A program made the translations under genes and the position numbers. Shown one piece after another: positions 24,601-36,784 of a stretch of DNA of 64,000 nt. Under the pieces are notes generated by a model. It searched no databases and was not told the DNA's origin. It was given only the letters and a program-made list of their open reading frames with translations. Each line of letters opens with the position of its first letter. The stretch's first letter is position 1. This DNA comes from Hevea brasiliensis (Eukaryota; Streptophyta; Magnoliopsida; Malpighiales; Euphorbiaceae): NCBI RefSeq assembly GCF_030052815.1, contig NC_079505.1, positions 9,774,898 to 9,838,897 of the forward strand. Reading direction: 5' to 3'.

Positions 24601-25945
24601 AGAGCCCTAACCCAATGTAGAGATAAGGCACTGTTTTGAGAAAGCTACGATACATGGACTGTGTAGTTTCATCTAAAAGTATATCGCTTGCTGCTTTCCC
24701 TCTCATCCTGAGATGGTCACAATGGAAATCACATGTTTTGAATGCTTAGAGTAATTCTTTAGCCTGCATCATTAAATTTGTATAACTTTTTCACAAAAAA
24801 CAAAAACAAATTAACGAAAAATCCAATAGCAAGACCACTTACAAGAATATTAATCACCGATTACCAATTTTTGAAAACAAATAATCCTGTACAGAGATGA
24901 GGTTAAACATTGTGCAGCCAATTCAACATTTGTGAACCTTAAAGTTTTTCTGCTACTGGGGCTTATTAGCTAGTTGCAAAAGCAGACTCGGACTTAGGTT
25001 ACTTCCAATTAGTCCTTAGGTCAGATGTTTATGTTGTATACATCCAAAATCAATGCAATCTATTGCATTACTTATCAATGCAAACATAAAAAAAAAAAAA
25101 AAAAAAAAAAGGCTTCCAAACGAATTGATACTGCATAATTTAAATCACATCAAATTGTCTCCAATTTAACATCAAATCAAGGACGCAACTTTAACCTTTA
25201 CAATGATGATAGCCATAAACTAAAGTTACAATGTCCACATGAAACAAATAAAAATAAAATAATAAAATAAAAAAGCCCGAAGGCAATCAAGAAACAATGA
25301 CATACCTGGGAAGATCACAAGTTTCCGGCTTCCATCGCCATTTAAGATAATCCGAATCTTTCCTTCCATTGATTTGACAATCAAAAGCCTCGTCAACATA
25401 TGGACAAGAACCCGGTCTATAAATTGGGTATTCCTCGTCCTTAACCCAAGTTCCCGTGTACAAATCACAATGTTTACTATTCTGAATCAATTTATGAGCA
25501 CCATTGTCACCCAGAGTGACAACAGGCTCAGAATAAGGAACTTGGTCTTCCTTATCTTCGCTTGAGATTTGCTCATTAATTGACTCATCATAAGCTTTAG
25601 ATTCTACAGTTCTGTCTGGAGAAGACGGAGATGTCGGCAGTTGGGTGGATGCACCAACAAACTCAAAATCAGAAATGGCGTCTTCCTCTTTCCAACAGGG
25701 ACTTCCCAGAAATTGCATTGGAACCGTTTTCAGAAATTAGAGATATGAGTTGGTAAGGTGTCCGAAGGGATGGAATCGGGCGTGGAAAGGTGAACATTGG
25801 TTTGTGGAAAGAAATCTCTGTAGAGGGAGAGCGGAGGCTCGAGAGCGCGTTTACTGAAAAGGAAAATGGTTAAGAGGAACAAAACAAGGAACAAGAAGAT
25901 GGTTAACGAGTAACGATTCTTGACAGAAGTGGCGGAATTTGCCAT
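21611..25945 (-). CDS. TRICHOME BIREFRINGENCE-LIKE (TBL) protein, five exons, one-base frameshift in exon 1
   Basis: Exons on the minus strand are 25945-25306, 23870-23678, 22897-22704, 22323-22165 and 21944-21611, all with GT-AG borders. The start MANSATSVKNRYS is followed by a signal-anchor helix at about residues 13-31, then a low-complexity stem. The PMR5-type N-terminal block has CDLYTGTWV and YLKWRWKP. The GDS box (VGDSMNRNQFESM, Ser about 235) is in exon 2 and the DxxH box (DCSHWCLPGVPDAWNEL, about 476-479) is in exon 5. TBL proteins are Golgi-anchored polysaccharide O-acetyltransferases acting on xylan, mannan, xyloglucan or pectin; the substrate here is not predictable. Exon lengths sum to 1520, one short of 507 codons. 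The anchor frame stops at TGA (25730) and the catalytic frame opens just before it, so one base is missing in AATTTCTGAAAACG. A T-run consensus error is the simplest reason. Confidence 0.9.
23347..23371. repeat. (GT)n microsatellite in TBL intron 2
   Basis: Uninterrupted TG dinucleotide run between exons 3 and 2 of the TBL gene. Confidence 0.95.
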
Positions 25946-28019
25946 CCAGTGAGTGGGAAAGCATGCTTTGATTCTTGTCCTTATTCTGACTCAACTGCGG
26001 GAAGACCACTTGACAGTGGCCCTTTCCAAAAGCCACCCTAACCAATTTGTGTTTGGCAATCATATTGATCGAAGACTCATTAGCCCTTGTCTCCATCCTT
26101 ACCTCCGATTAGATTGTGTGTAAGATAGTTTAGTAATGCATAGTATTTATATTGTATGGTGCAAAACAATACAATAATTATTCTTGATGCATGTGGGGAA
26201 CTAGTATGGTATAGTATGACGGTAAAATAAATTAGAAATTATTAAAATGCTTTTTAATTGTTTTAAATATATAAATGATTTAAAATATATATTTTTAAAT
26301 AAAATATTAATTTATAAAGAATTACTTATAATAATAATTAAAAACACAATTTATTAAATTTAATAATTTATATTTGTATGCTTAAATGGATTTAATCCAA
26401 TTATTGTTTTAAGGTATAAACTCAACTTAAATCAATTAAGATTTATCTCAAAAAATTTGGGGTCACTTATATAGATTCTCTTTCTCCACCCTAAATAATT
26501 TTAAGTTAAATCCTTGTAAATGTGTAATGTTTCTAGGTCATATTGTACTACTCTCCTCCAAGTCAGTTTAGTTCTACCCCTTCTTTTCTTTTTATCCTCT
26601 ACCCTAATGTGCTTTACTTGTCTAACTGGAGCCTCCATATGTCTACGCTTCTGTCACACCTTACCTCTCCATAAGGCACAACATGATCCCATAGTATATC
26701 TAATGAATTATCAAACTTCGCCTACGGATAACTCATTAAATACACTACAAGTGATTTTAAACAAATTCAATTCATTTTAAAGTGAAAAGTGATGTTAAAA
26801 CATTATTAAAAGTCTTTAATTGAAATTTATGTCATACGCAAATATTTTAATAAATTTGATCTTCTGCAAATTTTAAAAAAATTTTGGCACAGTGTCGGCT
26901 GTAATTTGAGAAAATAATTCTTCAAAACCTGAAAAGAAAGCACTTCCAATACTAATTTTTCAATCTCAACTTCAATACTTCCCAATTCAACACAATCTCA
27001 ATACATTTTTAATATCCATCAATTCTCAATTCAACACAATTTAAAATAAATATCAATTTTATTTAATGTATCCAATATAAACACAAAAGTCTTTAACTTT
27101 ACAGAAAAGAAAACAAAAATAATATTATTACAAATTATACTGTATAACTGCTCAACTAGTACAAAAGATACATATGAATAAAAATATTTACATCAAACTA
27201 AATTACAAGATTAAAGCCATCACCGAGTAAACACTCAGTGGTGCACAATAAAATTTTAAAATAGATGAACATAAAAAGCATACATCGATAAACATATTTT
27301 TAAATCCTTTCACAATCACACTTCACGAAATTTATATCAACTTCTATAATACCATTTTATCAAAATAATTTATAAATCATAGTGTTGTCAATCAATAACA
27401 CAACTTAGGTCATGACATAAAATTTCCAATCAATGTCGTGTTGTACACCACAACAAAGCAATTTCAACCCCATTAATCGAAAACAATGAGGGAGGTGGCT
27501 AGCTAGCTATATGAGTACTCATCCAATCTCAACCTCAGACTGGCAAGCCAAAGAGGGAGGAACATAGTTAATCTCAACCCCATGAATGAAGGAGGAACAT
27601 AATGATATTGCCATGCCAAGTGTGAATCCAAAATTAAATTCAAAATCATATTGTTCAAACATTCCATGCAAAGCACTAAGTAGTTTTCATTCTAAATTTC
27701 TATTTACAAAATAGGCAACGCTAGATTTTTTAAAGCTATAATAAACATAAATTGCTCATAATACATGTTCAAATAAATTTTTAAGTAGAAAATGAGAAAA
27801 CAAAAATTATTGTGCACAAATCTCTAATGAGTCGTCTTTTCCGCTTTGACTCATTTGTTCCCTATCCTTTCCAATATCTTTTCTACCAAATACGCAATTT
27901 AAAGTATTTGAATATTCATTTAATTCATTTCTCATAATTGATTCAATAATTAAATTTATGCACATAAAATTTTTCTTATAAGTTTTCTCTAAGGATTGAA
28001 TTATTTGCATGTGGTATGT
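25946..28019. other. Intergenic region upstream of TBL, with repeat remnants
   Basis: The first ~200 bp is probably the TBL 5' flank; a minus-strand 81-codon ORF (26096-25851) overlaps the TBL start in another frame and is not supported. A LINE fragment lies at about 26440-26690. 26950-28019 is AT-rich, with words such as AACACTCAGTGGTGCACAATAA that look retroelement-derived, but I cannot classify it. Confidence 0.5.
26440..26690 (-). mobile_element. RTE-type LINE fragment, C-terminal end of the reverse transcriptase ORF
   Basis: The minus strand encodes RRHMEAPVRQVKHIRVED followed by KKRRGRTKLTW and then VVQYDL. This is the conserved end of plant RTE-clade non-LTR retrotransposon polyproteins. 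It is truncated and frameshifted. Confidence 0.75.
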
Positions 28020-28503
28020 TTATGGTTAATATTTATTTGACCAACTTTCCTTCATCAAAGTTGTTCCTTAATGTCTTAGCTTTAATTCCCTTTTTGAATC
28101 ACTCCATTTGGAGTTTTGTAACTCAAGTTATGCTACTTTTTTCTAAGGCTGGCAGGATTGGTCAATTCCAGAATTCTGGGCAAATTTTAAGTTATAGCAG
28201 ATTTGGTGAGCTAACTTTGGTTGGCAATTTGACTAGGTTGTGACCAGAATTTGAGTTGGTATTCTTCATGAAAGTTGTTCTACTATGTCTAAGCTTTCCA
28301 TTGATATAAAAATTAGGTCATTTGGACTTTTCTATTTCAAGTTATGGCTATTTGAACAAGTACTATTTATATAGTCAATTCTATATAGGGGCAGGGTACC
28401 TAATCCAGATTCAACTTAATTTTTCACTAACTTGTGGTCAGTTTTAGGGCAAGGTTTCTGCATGAAAATTGTAACTTTGGGTTTTAATTTTCATCTTGAA
28501 TTA
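28020..28503 (+). mobile_element. Family A-like retroelement DNA, left part (interrupted by solo LTRs)
   Basis: Homologous to 15780-16250 and to the reverse complement of 1-480, for example GTTGTTCCTTAATGTCT and GAAAGTTGTTCTACTATG. It is cut at 28503 by the solo LTR insertion and continues at 33696. The AATTA at 28499-28503 is the left target duplication. Confidence 0.75.
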
Positions 28504-31500
28504 TGTAACACCCCTAATTTTTAAATTTATTATTTTTGAGCAAATATTGATGTTTTAATTTTATTTAAATTTTAGGAAATTATTTGAAATTTTTTGAATT
28601 TTCAAAATCGAGTTTGATTTCCCGAAAATATAAAACTTTGATGATTTATAAAAATTAATTTAAAGACCACGTAGCAAAACTAAAAATATATTTGGAGTCT
28701 ATAAATTTTTTTGAGTTTTTTGAAATTTTTTCAGAATTTTTGAACTCGCTGGCCCCAAGGCGAGTAAAATTCAAAATTTTGTATTCGAATCGAACCGGCT
28801 AATCGAATCGAACTGATCGACCGATCGACCTGACCGCCTTTCTCCTTCCTTTTTCTTCTCCCGCCAAGGCTCCGACCTTCCTCTCTCTTTCTCCTGCTTT
28901 CTCTCCTCCCGCCCCACTCACGGCCACCCACCTCCTCGCCTCCCAGCCCTCCACAAGAACCCCACTCGCTTCAGCCTAGCGGCCGCTGCCACGGCAGAAG
29001 CGCCGCACGGCGACACGACGCCAAGACGACTCTTCGACTTTCCGGCCAAATTCGCCGATCCGCCACTAATCGACCGGTCTTGTGTCTAAACCCATCCGAT
29101 CGCCGAGAGCTTTCCATAGACACCAAGAACACCAAATCCATTCAATGGCTTGTCCAATTTTTGCGGAAGTTTTAGCCCATTTTGACTTTTGGGCTATATT
29201 TCTCGCAAACCGTGAATCTCACGAGAAAACCGAGAGTACCAGAGCGCTCCACTCGTCGAGAGCTTCGCGACAATATAAATTTCAAAATTTTTCGACATCG
29301 TTTTTCGGTGGGTCCCACCAAACTTCGCAGTGTTAAACTTCGCATTTAATGAGCTTAAAAAATTCTGCAAAATTTATGTGCTAACCCCCGTGTTGTGGGC
29401 TTCGTGTATGTATCATCAATTTGCGGAAATTTGACAGTTGTCCAGGTCAGAATTTCTCGCCGCATGCACGGCCACCAAAAAGTCTCAGACCTGACGAGGT
29501 TTTGGCTACCCCACCATTTTCAGACGTCCCGAGCGCGTCCTAGAAGTCGGAATCAGCATAGGTAAACCCAAACTTTACTTTTTCGTAATTTTCTAGTGCT
29601 TAAATGAGACTAAAAATCCATAAAATATTCATGATAACTCAGAAAATTATGATTTTTTTGTAATAGCCTAGTAATTGTAATACCCCAAAATTTTAAATTT
29701 TATTATTTTATGAGCATTTTTGGTATTTTAATTTTATTTAAATTTTGAAAATTTTTTTGAGATTTTTAGGATTTTAAAAATCGAATTCGATTTTCTGAAA
29801 ATATAAACTTTGATGATTTTTAAAAATTAATTTAAAGACCACATGGCAAAACTAAAAATATATTTGGAGTCTACGAATTTTTCTGAGTTTTCTGGAATTT
29901 TTTTGAAATTTTTGGACCTCGTTTTCGGTCCCGAGGCAGAGTAAAAATTCAAAATTTTGTATCTTGAAATGGACCGACCGAATCGAACTGGACCTGATCG
30001 GACCGGTCGAATCGGATCGGCTCCCTTCCCTTTTTCTTCCTCCCGCACGCATCGACCTCCTCCCCTTCTCTCTCTCTTTTCTCTCTCCTCCCTCCTCCCC
30101 TTGCCGCGTCGCCACCTCCCCGCCTCCCACCACGACGCCGCTCGCCTCCCTGCCCCACCGACCGGCCGCCCAAACAATAAAACGCGCGCGAACGTCCTCC
30201 CCTGCGTGCGTGACTTTTCGACTTTCCCGGCCAAAATCCGGCCGATCCGGCCACCAATCGGACCGGGTCTTGTGTCTAAACTCATCTACTCGACGAGAGC
30301 TTTCCATAGACACCAAGAACACCGAAATCCATCGAGCGGTTTGTCCGATTTTTGCTCGGGAAGTTTTTAGCCCATTTTGACTTTTGGGCTAGATTTCTCG
30401 CAAACCGTGAATCCCACGAGAAAACCGAGAGTACCAGAGCGCTCCATTTGTCGTGAGCTTCGCGACGACATAAATTTCGAATTTTTTCGACACCATTTTT
30501 CGGTGGGTCCCACGGAACTTCACAGTGTTTTTCTGAGTATTAAATGAGCTTAGAAAATTCTGAAAATTTATGCACTAACCCCGTGTTGTGGGCTTCGTAG
30601 GTATCCTCAATTCGCAGAATTCGGCAGCTGACCGGTCTGTGAATTTCCTACGCATGCACTGCTACTAAAAGTCTCCGAATTGTACCGAGGTTTTGGCTAC
30701 CCCCCCCATTGTGAGATGGCCCAATCGGCAAAGGTAAACCCGAACCTTACTTTTTCGTAATTTTCTAGTGCTTAAATAGGATTAAAAATCTATAAAATAT
30801 TCGTGGTAGCTCAAAAAATTATGATTCTTTTTGCAATAGCCTAGTAATATTGCTAAGGACCGCGGGGCAAAGTTTTAGAATTTTTAGAGCTTGTTTAGGC
30901 GCTTTTTGCAAAAATGATCAATTATAATGACTAAATTGAAATTTTACATATTGTGATGAATGATTGATTTGATGGGTCCAGAGGGGTCGTAATGTGATTG
31001 AATGGTGGATATATGAGTTGCGAATATAGAAGTGTGTTTTGAGCCCTTTTGCAGTTGAGTAGGTCCTAGGTATAGGGAGACTCACGGATTTTCGCACGAC
31101 TTAGGACGATTTGGTCTTTCTCTTGGTTTGTATTGAGTCTATTGTATTAAATAATTGTAATGTAATTGTCGTGAGCGATGCCTTCTTCCTCCGCCACCGC
31201 CACAAAGGACTGCTGTCAAGTCTGTGAGTAAAATATTAATTTTAATTTTAATTTCACTATTATTATATGTTCAAGCATGCCCATGCATCACTTATATGCA
31301 TATATCTATGTAGATAAACTTTAGGCACGATTTATGTTGCATTCATAACTGTGAAAGTGCCATGTATGTTGCTGTGGTAATTTGGAGCAGCAGCGTGCGT
31401 TGGCGCATGCGGTGATGTGGTGTGGACTATGGATAGGACGTAGTCACGCTTGAGATCTTCATTGGGACCCAATCCTTCTGGGGTAGTCACGGCTTGAGTT

Positions 31501-33690
31501 CTTCACTGACCCCGATTTGATTTATTAAGCGAAAGTTCGGCTTGAGTTCTTCACTGCACCAAAGTTGGATTTAAGAGAGTCAGATAGGGATCACCCCATA
31601 TATTATGATTGATATCACCGTGCGTGAGTGCTCTAAATTACCTTTTTGATGTTATGACGTGAAAATATTGTTGATGTTGTATTTCACTCGACAGGTTGCA
31701 TTAGTTCTAGATAGTTATAGAGATTATGGTTAAAATTGATATTTTACTCTCTGAGTCGAACGCTCACTCCTGTTCAATATTTTTCAGGCCACAGAAGGAT
31801 ATTTTTTGAGGTTAATATACTTTTCTCCCTCGCAGATCGTTTATCAATATTTGTGTAATTCTATGAACTCCTAGAATTTCCGCATGTGTTAGAAACCTTC
31901 ATTTAAATTGGGCTTGTAATATAAGTTCTTATTGTGGACCTGTAAAATTATTCTATGCATGTTTGATGGACTGGATGAGGGAGCTGAGCTCCCATTTATT
32001 TTTATGATGATATGAGTAGGTGGAGGGTGAGCTGAGCTCCCAATGGATTGTTTATTGTGTTTACAGTCGGGTGAGTCAAAACTCCCCGCTGAAAGGTCCA
32101 TTTTTATGGCCGACTGTCCGTTGGTTTCTTGAAATTGGGCCCAAATGGGCCTTAGAGTTGGGTTAATGAATAGTTAGGCTTACTACGGGCCTCGGGGGCT
32201 TTAGGCTGGCCCAGGTCCTAGTGCCGGTCCGGCCCATAGGTTGGTTGGTGACAGCAATATTGCTAAAGACCGCGGGGCAAAGTTTTAGAATTTTTAGAGC
32301 TTATTTGGGCAGTTTTTGCAAAAATGATCAATTATAAAGACTAAACTGTAATTTTACATATTGTGATTGAGGACTGTTTGGATGGGCCCAGGAGGGGCTG
32401 TGTGATGTGATTGAGTTGAGAATATATAGGTTGTGAATATAGAAGTGTGTTTTGAGCCCTTTTTGCAGGTTGGGGTAGGTCCTAGGTATAGGGGAAACTC
32501 TATCGGATTTTCGGCACGACTTAGGACGTATTTGATCTTTTTCTTTGTTTGTATTAAGTCAAATTTATTAAATGGTTGTAATAAAATTGTCAGGTAAGCC
32601 GGGACAGCCTTCTTCCTCCGCCCAGCCGCCACAATAACTGCTGTCAAGTCTGTAAGTAAAATATTAATTTTAATTATAATTTCGATATTATTATATGTTC
32701 AAGCATGCCCATGCATCACTTATATGTATATATCTATGTAGTTAAACTCTAGGCACGTTTTATGTTGCATTCACAATCATAAAGTGCCATGGATGTTGTT
32801 GTGGTAATTTAGAGCAGGTGCGTGGCGTTGGCATGCGTGTGATATGGTGTGGACTATGGATAGGACTCGTAGACACGCTTGAGATCTTCATGGACCTTGG
32901 CCCTTCAGGGTAGACACTGCTTCAGTTCTTCACTGGGACCCCGATTTGGTTATTAAGTGGAAGTCCGAGCTGAGTTCTTCGCTAGCACATGTTGGATTTA
33001 AGAGAGCTGTATAGGGGATCAGCTCCCATATATTATGATTGATATTACTGGGTGTGTGAGTGCTCTAAATTACCTTTTTGATGTCATGATGTGAAAATAT
33101 TATTGATGTTACATTTCACTCTACAGGGTGCATTAGTTTTAGGTAGTTATAGAGATTATGGTTAAAATTGATATTTTACTCCCTGAGTCGAACGCTTACT
33201 CCTGTTCAATATTTTTCCAGGCCATAGGAGGATATTTTGAGGTTAACATGCTTTTCTCCCTCACAGGTCGTTTAATAATGTTTGTATAATTCTGTTAACT
33301 TCTAGAATTTTCGCATGTGTTAAAAGTATTTATTTGATTTGGGTCTGTAATATAATTATCATGTTGGACCTGTAAACGTATAATTATATGCTTGTTTGAT
33401 GGACTGGATGAGGGAGCTGAGCTCCCATTTATTTTTATGACATTGAGTATGTGGAGGGTGAGCTGAGCTCCCCAATTGATTATATATTGTGTCTACAGGT
33501 CGGGTGAGTCAAAAACTCCCCGTTGGAAGGTCCATTTTATGGCCGGACTCTGTCCGATTGATTTCTTGAAATTGTGTCCAAATGGGCTTTAGAGTTGGGT
33601 TAAGGAATAATTAGGCTTACTACGGGCCTCAGGGGCTTTAGGTTGGCCCAGATCCTAGTACCGGTCCGGCCCATAGGTTGGGTCATGACA
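28504..33690 (+). mobile_element. Outer solo LTR (Ty3-gypsy type), split by a nested copy
   Basis: It begins TGTAACACCCC and ends GGTCATGACA, flanked on both sides by AATTA (28499-28503 and 33691-33695). When the nested insert and its extra target copy are removed, about 2604 bp remain. There is no primer-binding site, polypurine tract, gag or pol, so this is a solo LTR formed by recombination between two LTRs of a once complete element. The 5' half is GC-rich and pyrimidine-rich. The ORFs found there on both strands overlap and lack any domain, and I treat them as chance. The superfamily call rests on the end sequences and length. Confidence 0.9.
29676..32253 (+). mobile_element. Inner solo LTR of the same family, nested in the outer one
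   Basis: 2578 bp, from TGTAATACCCC to TTGGTGACA, flanked by GTAAT (29671-29675) and GCAAT (32254-32258), a 5-bp target duplication with one later change. Its first half is a diverged copy of 28504-29675 and its second half is a copy of 32259-33690. Its own junction AGTAATATTGCTAAGGACC (about 30842-30860) shows what the outer copy looked like before it was split. Same orientation as the outer LTR, and no internal coding sequence. Confidence 0.92.
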
Positions 33691-33695
33691 AATTA

Positions 33696-35034
33696 GCCTC
33701 ACACAAATTGGAGTAACAAATTTCAGTTATACTCATTTGAATGGGCATGGGTCAAGCTGCCAGAATTGACCCTTACACATACATCATTCAACTTTAGTTT
33801 CTATTATTCAATCATATTCCAATTCACACCAATTGACCAATTTAAGCCTCAATTAGGTCAATTTGTATCAATTCACCAAATCCCAAAATTTTTTCCCAAA
33901 TTCCCCATTGGTCAAGAACCCAAATTCACTCATTAGCACAATTCATTAAATCAAAGTATATAAAACACATTTACACATTCAATCAAGCTCGCTTACACCT
34001 TTAATTCAATCAAAGTCCATCAAATCCCTACCCAACTTCAACTTGGACGAAACTCATGGGTTCCATATAGGCATGATTTTTCTTGTTTTCCAAACAATTC
34101 TCACTCAATTATATGTCTAAGGATGAATTTAAAGAGAAATTTGAAAGGATCTTCACTAACCTCTTTGGTAGATTTTTCCAAAGCTCTACTTCTACAAATT
34201 TCTTCTTTCTTTTTGCTCCAATCCTCTTATCAAAGCTCAAACACAAGTTTTAAGTAAGGGATTTAGGTAATTCATGACAAAAATTAGGGTTTAGAAAAGC
34301 TTTAAATGAGTTTCAATGGAGGATTTGTGAGAGAATTGAGAGAAAGATGAGAGAGAGTGGACGGGTGGGAGAAGAAGAAAACGTGAAATGATTTTCTTTT
34401 TTTTATTTGTCATTTTATGTTGAAAATTATCCCCACATTTCTAATTTAAAATTATAATTTATTATGAGATCGCCCTTACATCATGGATGATGTCATAAAT
34501 TCCTTTTCCTATTTCATTTTCTTCCATAAACCTCTCCTCTTTAATCTAATTTTAAAAATATTAATTTCCTATATTTAATTGGACATTTAGGCCAAAAGTT
34601 ACCTCTAAGGGTGAATTGACCAAATTACCCTTTACCGGTCTAATCCATTTTTCCAATAGTATTAAATTGCTTTCAGAACTCTAGTTCAAATTTTTGAACT
34701 GGTTCTTGGTTCTTTCTCGTGGTTTTAATAATACTCTTAGCTTCGCAATAATTCTTAGGCCTGGGGTGCCATAAGATCCCACTCAAAAATAGGGCAGAGA
34801 CTGACCTCACAGTCACTTCCTGTTTCGGTCACCCATCGCTGTGGCCTATGCTCATTTAACTTTTTATGTTTTGTTTTTTTTATTTGTATTTCATCTTCAT
34901 TTAGTTGTTGTTATTTTTCATTCATGGCTTTTCTAGATGACTTAAATATGATTTTACACATCCCAACTGTCCAGGCAGGTACTGGTCACCGGAACAGTGG
35001 AATGTATGAAACTACTGAACATAGGGGTGTTACA
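33696..35034 (+). mobile_element. Family A-like retroelement DNA, right part
   Basis: This resumes the sequence interrupted at 28503: CACAAATTGGAGTAAC fits the family context seen near 16240. It continues through a region resembling 16700-16980 and ends at 35031-35034 with GGGGTGTTACA, a plausible LTR 3' end. No coding sequence is seen. The tract near 34770-34990 is retroelement-like but unclassified. Confidence 0.6.
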
Positions 35035-35039
35035 GCTTC

Positions 35040-35760
35040 ACATGATCAAACTAACTCAATCTCCCTTCTTTCAACTTATCCTCAATTGGCACCACTCCTA
35101 CATTTTCTTTAATTCTCTCGTTATGGACTTTATCTAGTCTAGTATGTCCACTCATCCACCTTAACATTCTCATCTCCGCAACTCTTATCTTAGACACATA
35201 TGACTCCTTCAGTGCCCAACACTCACTACCATATAACATAGCCGATTGTATAGCTGTACGGTAAAATCTTCCTTTCAACTTATTGAGAATCTTGTGATTA
35301 CATAAAACTCTCATGGCACGTCTCCACTTTAACTATCCGGCTTTAATCCTATGATTAACATCTTCCTCACATCCCCCATCTACTCGAAGGACTAAGCCGA
35401 GATATTTAAAGTGATTACTTTGGGACAATATCACTCCATCCAAACTAACTCTTTCTCTATCACCGCCGCCTTCACTAAACTTGTAATGCATATATTCTCT
35501 TTGTTCTACTTAACTTAAAGCCCTTTGACTCTAGAGTACTTCTATAAAGCTCTAACTTTTATTGACTCTTCTGCGCCTCATCTATCAGAACTATATCATC
35601 TGCAAACATCATGCACCGAGGGATACTTTTTTGTATATGTTTCGTTAATTCATCTAAAACTAATGTAAAAAGGTAAGGGCTTACAGCTGAACCTTGGTAT
35701 AATCTAACAGAGATAAGAAAATCTCTTATGTTTTCTCTCACTGTGTGCACAATAGTTTTA
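35040..35760 (-). mobile_element. RTE-type LINE reverse transcriptase fragment
   Basis: In minus-strand order, 35750-35559 encodes GSAVSPYLFTLVLDEL and the catalytic FADDIVLID box. 35314-35051 encodes YGSECWALKES, RMLRWMSGHTRLDKV and IKENVGVVPI, typical of plant RTE-clade reverse transcriptases. The two parts are in different frames with a gap, so it is non-functional. It abuts the presumed LTR end at 35034. The missing extreme C-terminus is the part seen in the separate fragment at 26440-26690. Confidence 0.9.
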
Positions 35761-36192
35761 AAGGATAAAGAGATAATTTTATTAATTATGTATAGGTAAT
35801 TTTGAAAAAAAAAATGAGTGAAATTATGTTTACTAGCTGATTTGATGGTTTCAAAAACTTGACAAATCTCATAATTTTTAAACTATGAAAAACTTATGGA
35901 ATGTCACCATTCTTTCCAAACAGAATTGAAAAATATACCCTATAATAATAAATCATGGCTTACTATGATCCAAACAAGGGGTTAGTTGTGGATGGAAATT
36001 AAAGAGGAAAAATAAAAAAAATAAAAAAAATTATTATTTAAGTGTTTTATTAAAATAAAGGAATTAAAATTTTCCTTAGAATAGAATTATTTAATTTTTA
36101 TAAGTTGTAATTTTGTTATTATATAATATTATTTAATTTTTTCTATTTTTTATGTCACTTTAAATTAAAAAAATATTTTAAATTAATAAAAA

Positions 36193-36195
<3 letters not shown>

Positions 36196-36240
<45 letters not shown>
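36196..36240. repeat. (TA)n microsatellite
   Basis: Long uninterrupted TA run followed by a T homopolymer. Confidence 0.95.
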
Positions 36241-36248
<8 letters not shown>

Positions 36249-36681
36249 TTTTGTTTATTTACTATATTTGAGAAATTTCATTTCTCTTTTGTGTTTTCTC
36301 TTCATTTTCCTCTAAACAAATAAAGGTTTAATGCATTTTTGAAAGTACAAACATGGACTCGTTGAGTAAATAAAAAAGTAAGAGGACTTAATTTTAAAAA
36401 TGGATAATTTAAAAATCTGAAGATGTGCAATTGGGCTTGGGGATTGGACAGTGCAAGAGCAGCAGAAGAAGAAATGGAGAAGGCAGAAGGGAGCAAGAAG
36501 ACGTGCTGCAAAAGGAAGATAAGCAAATCTGAAACCTCTTCCATTACCATGAACATACCATCTTTTCTCTCATATACTGGCAACCTTCTGCAAGCATGGA
36601 AACCGACCTAACTCTCTTCTCAAAGTCCCTTAAATTCTCTTCCCCTTTTCATCCTCTCTTTGCTCCCCAATCTTCTCAGTC

Positions 36682-36682
<1 letters not shown>

Positions 36683-36717
<35 letters not shown>

Positions 36718-36784
36718 TATACCTGTTTTATCTTAATTCACTAAAATATATATATTATACCTGTTTTATCTTAATTCACTAAAA
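36683..36784. repeat. (CT)n(TA)n run and a 38-bp tandem duplication
   Basis: A CT run passes into a TA run. The following unit around TATTATACCTGTTTTATC repeats with a 38-base period, ending CACTAAAA each time. Confidence 0.9.

Noticed and set aside
25851..26096. 81-codon minus-strand ORF overlapping the TBL start
   Set aside because: In another frame, no family resemblance; at most an upstream ORF, with no evidence for translation.
29827..30380. Overlapping ORFs of 102-156 codons on both strands
   Set aside because: They lie in the GC-rich, pyrimidine-rich half of the inner solo LTR, overlap in several frames, are mostly Arg/Gly/Pro/Ser low complexity and lack any domain.
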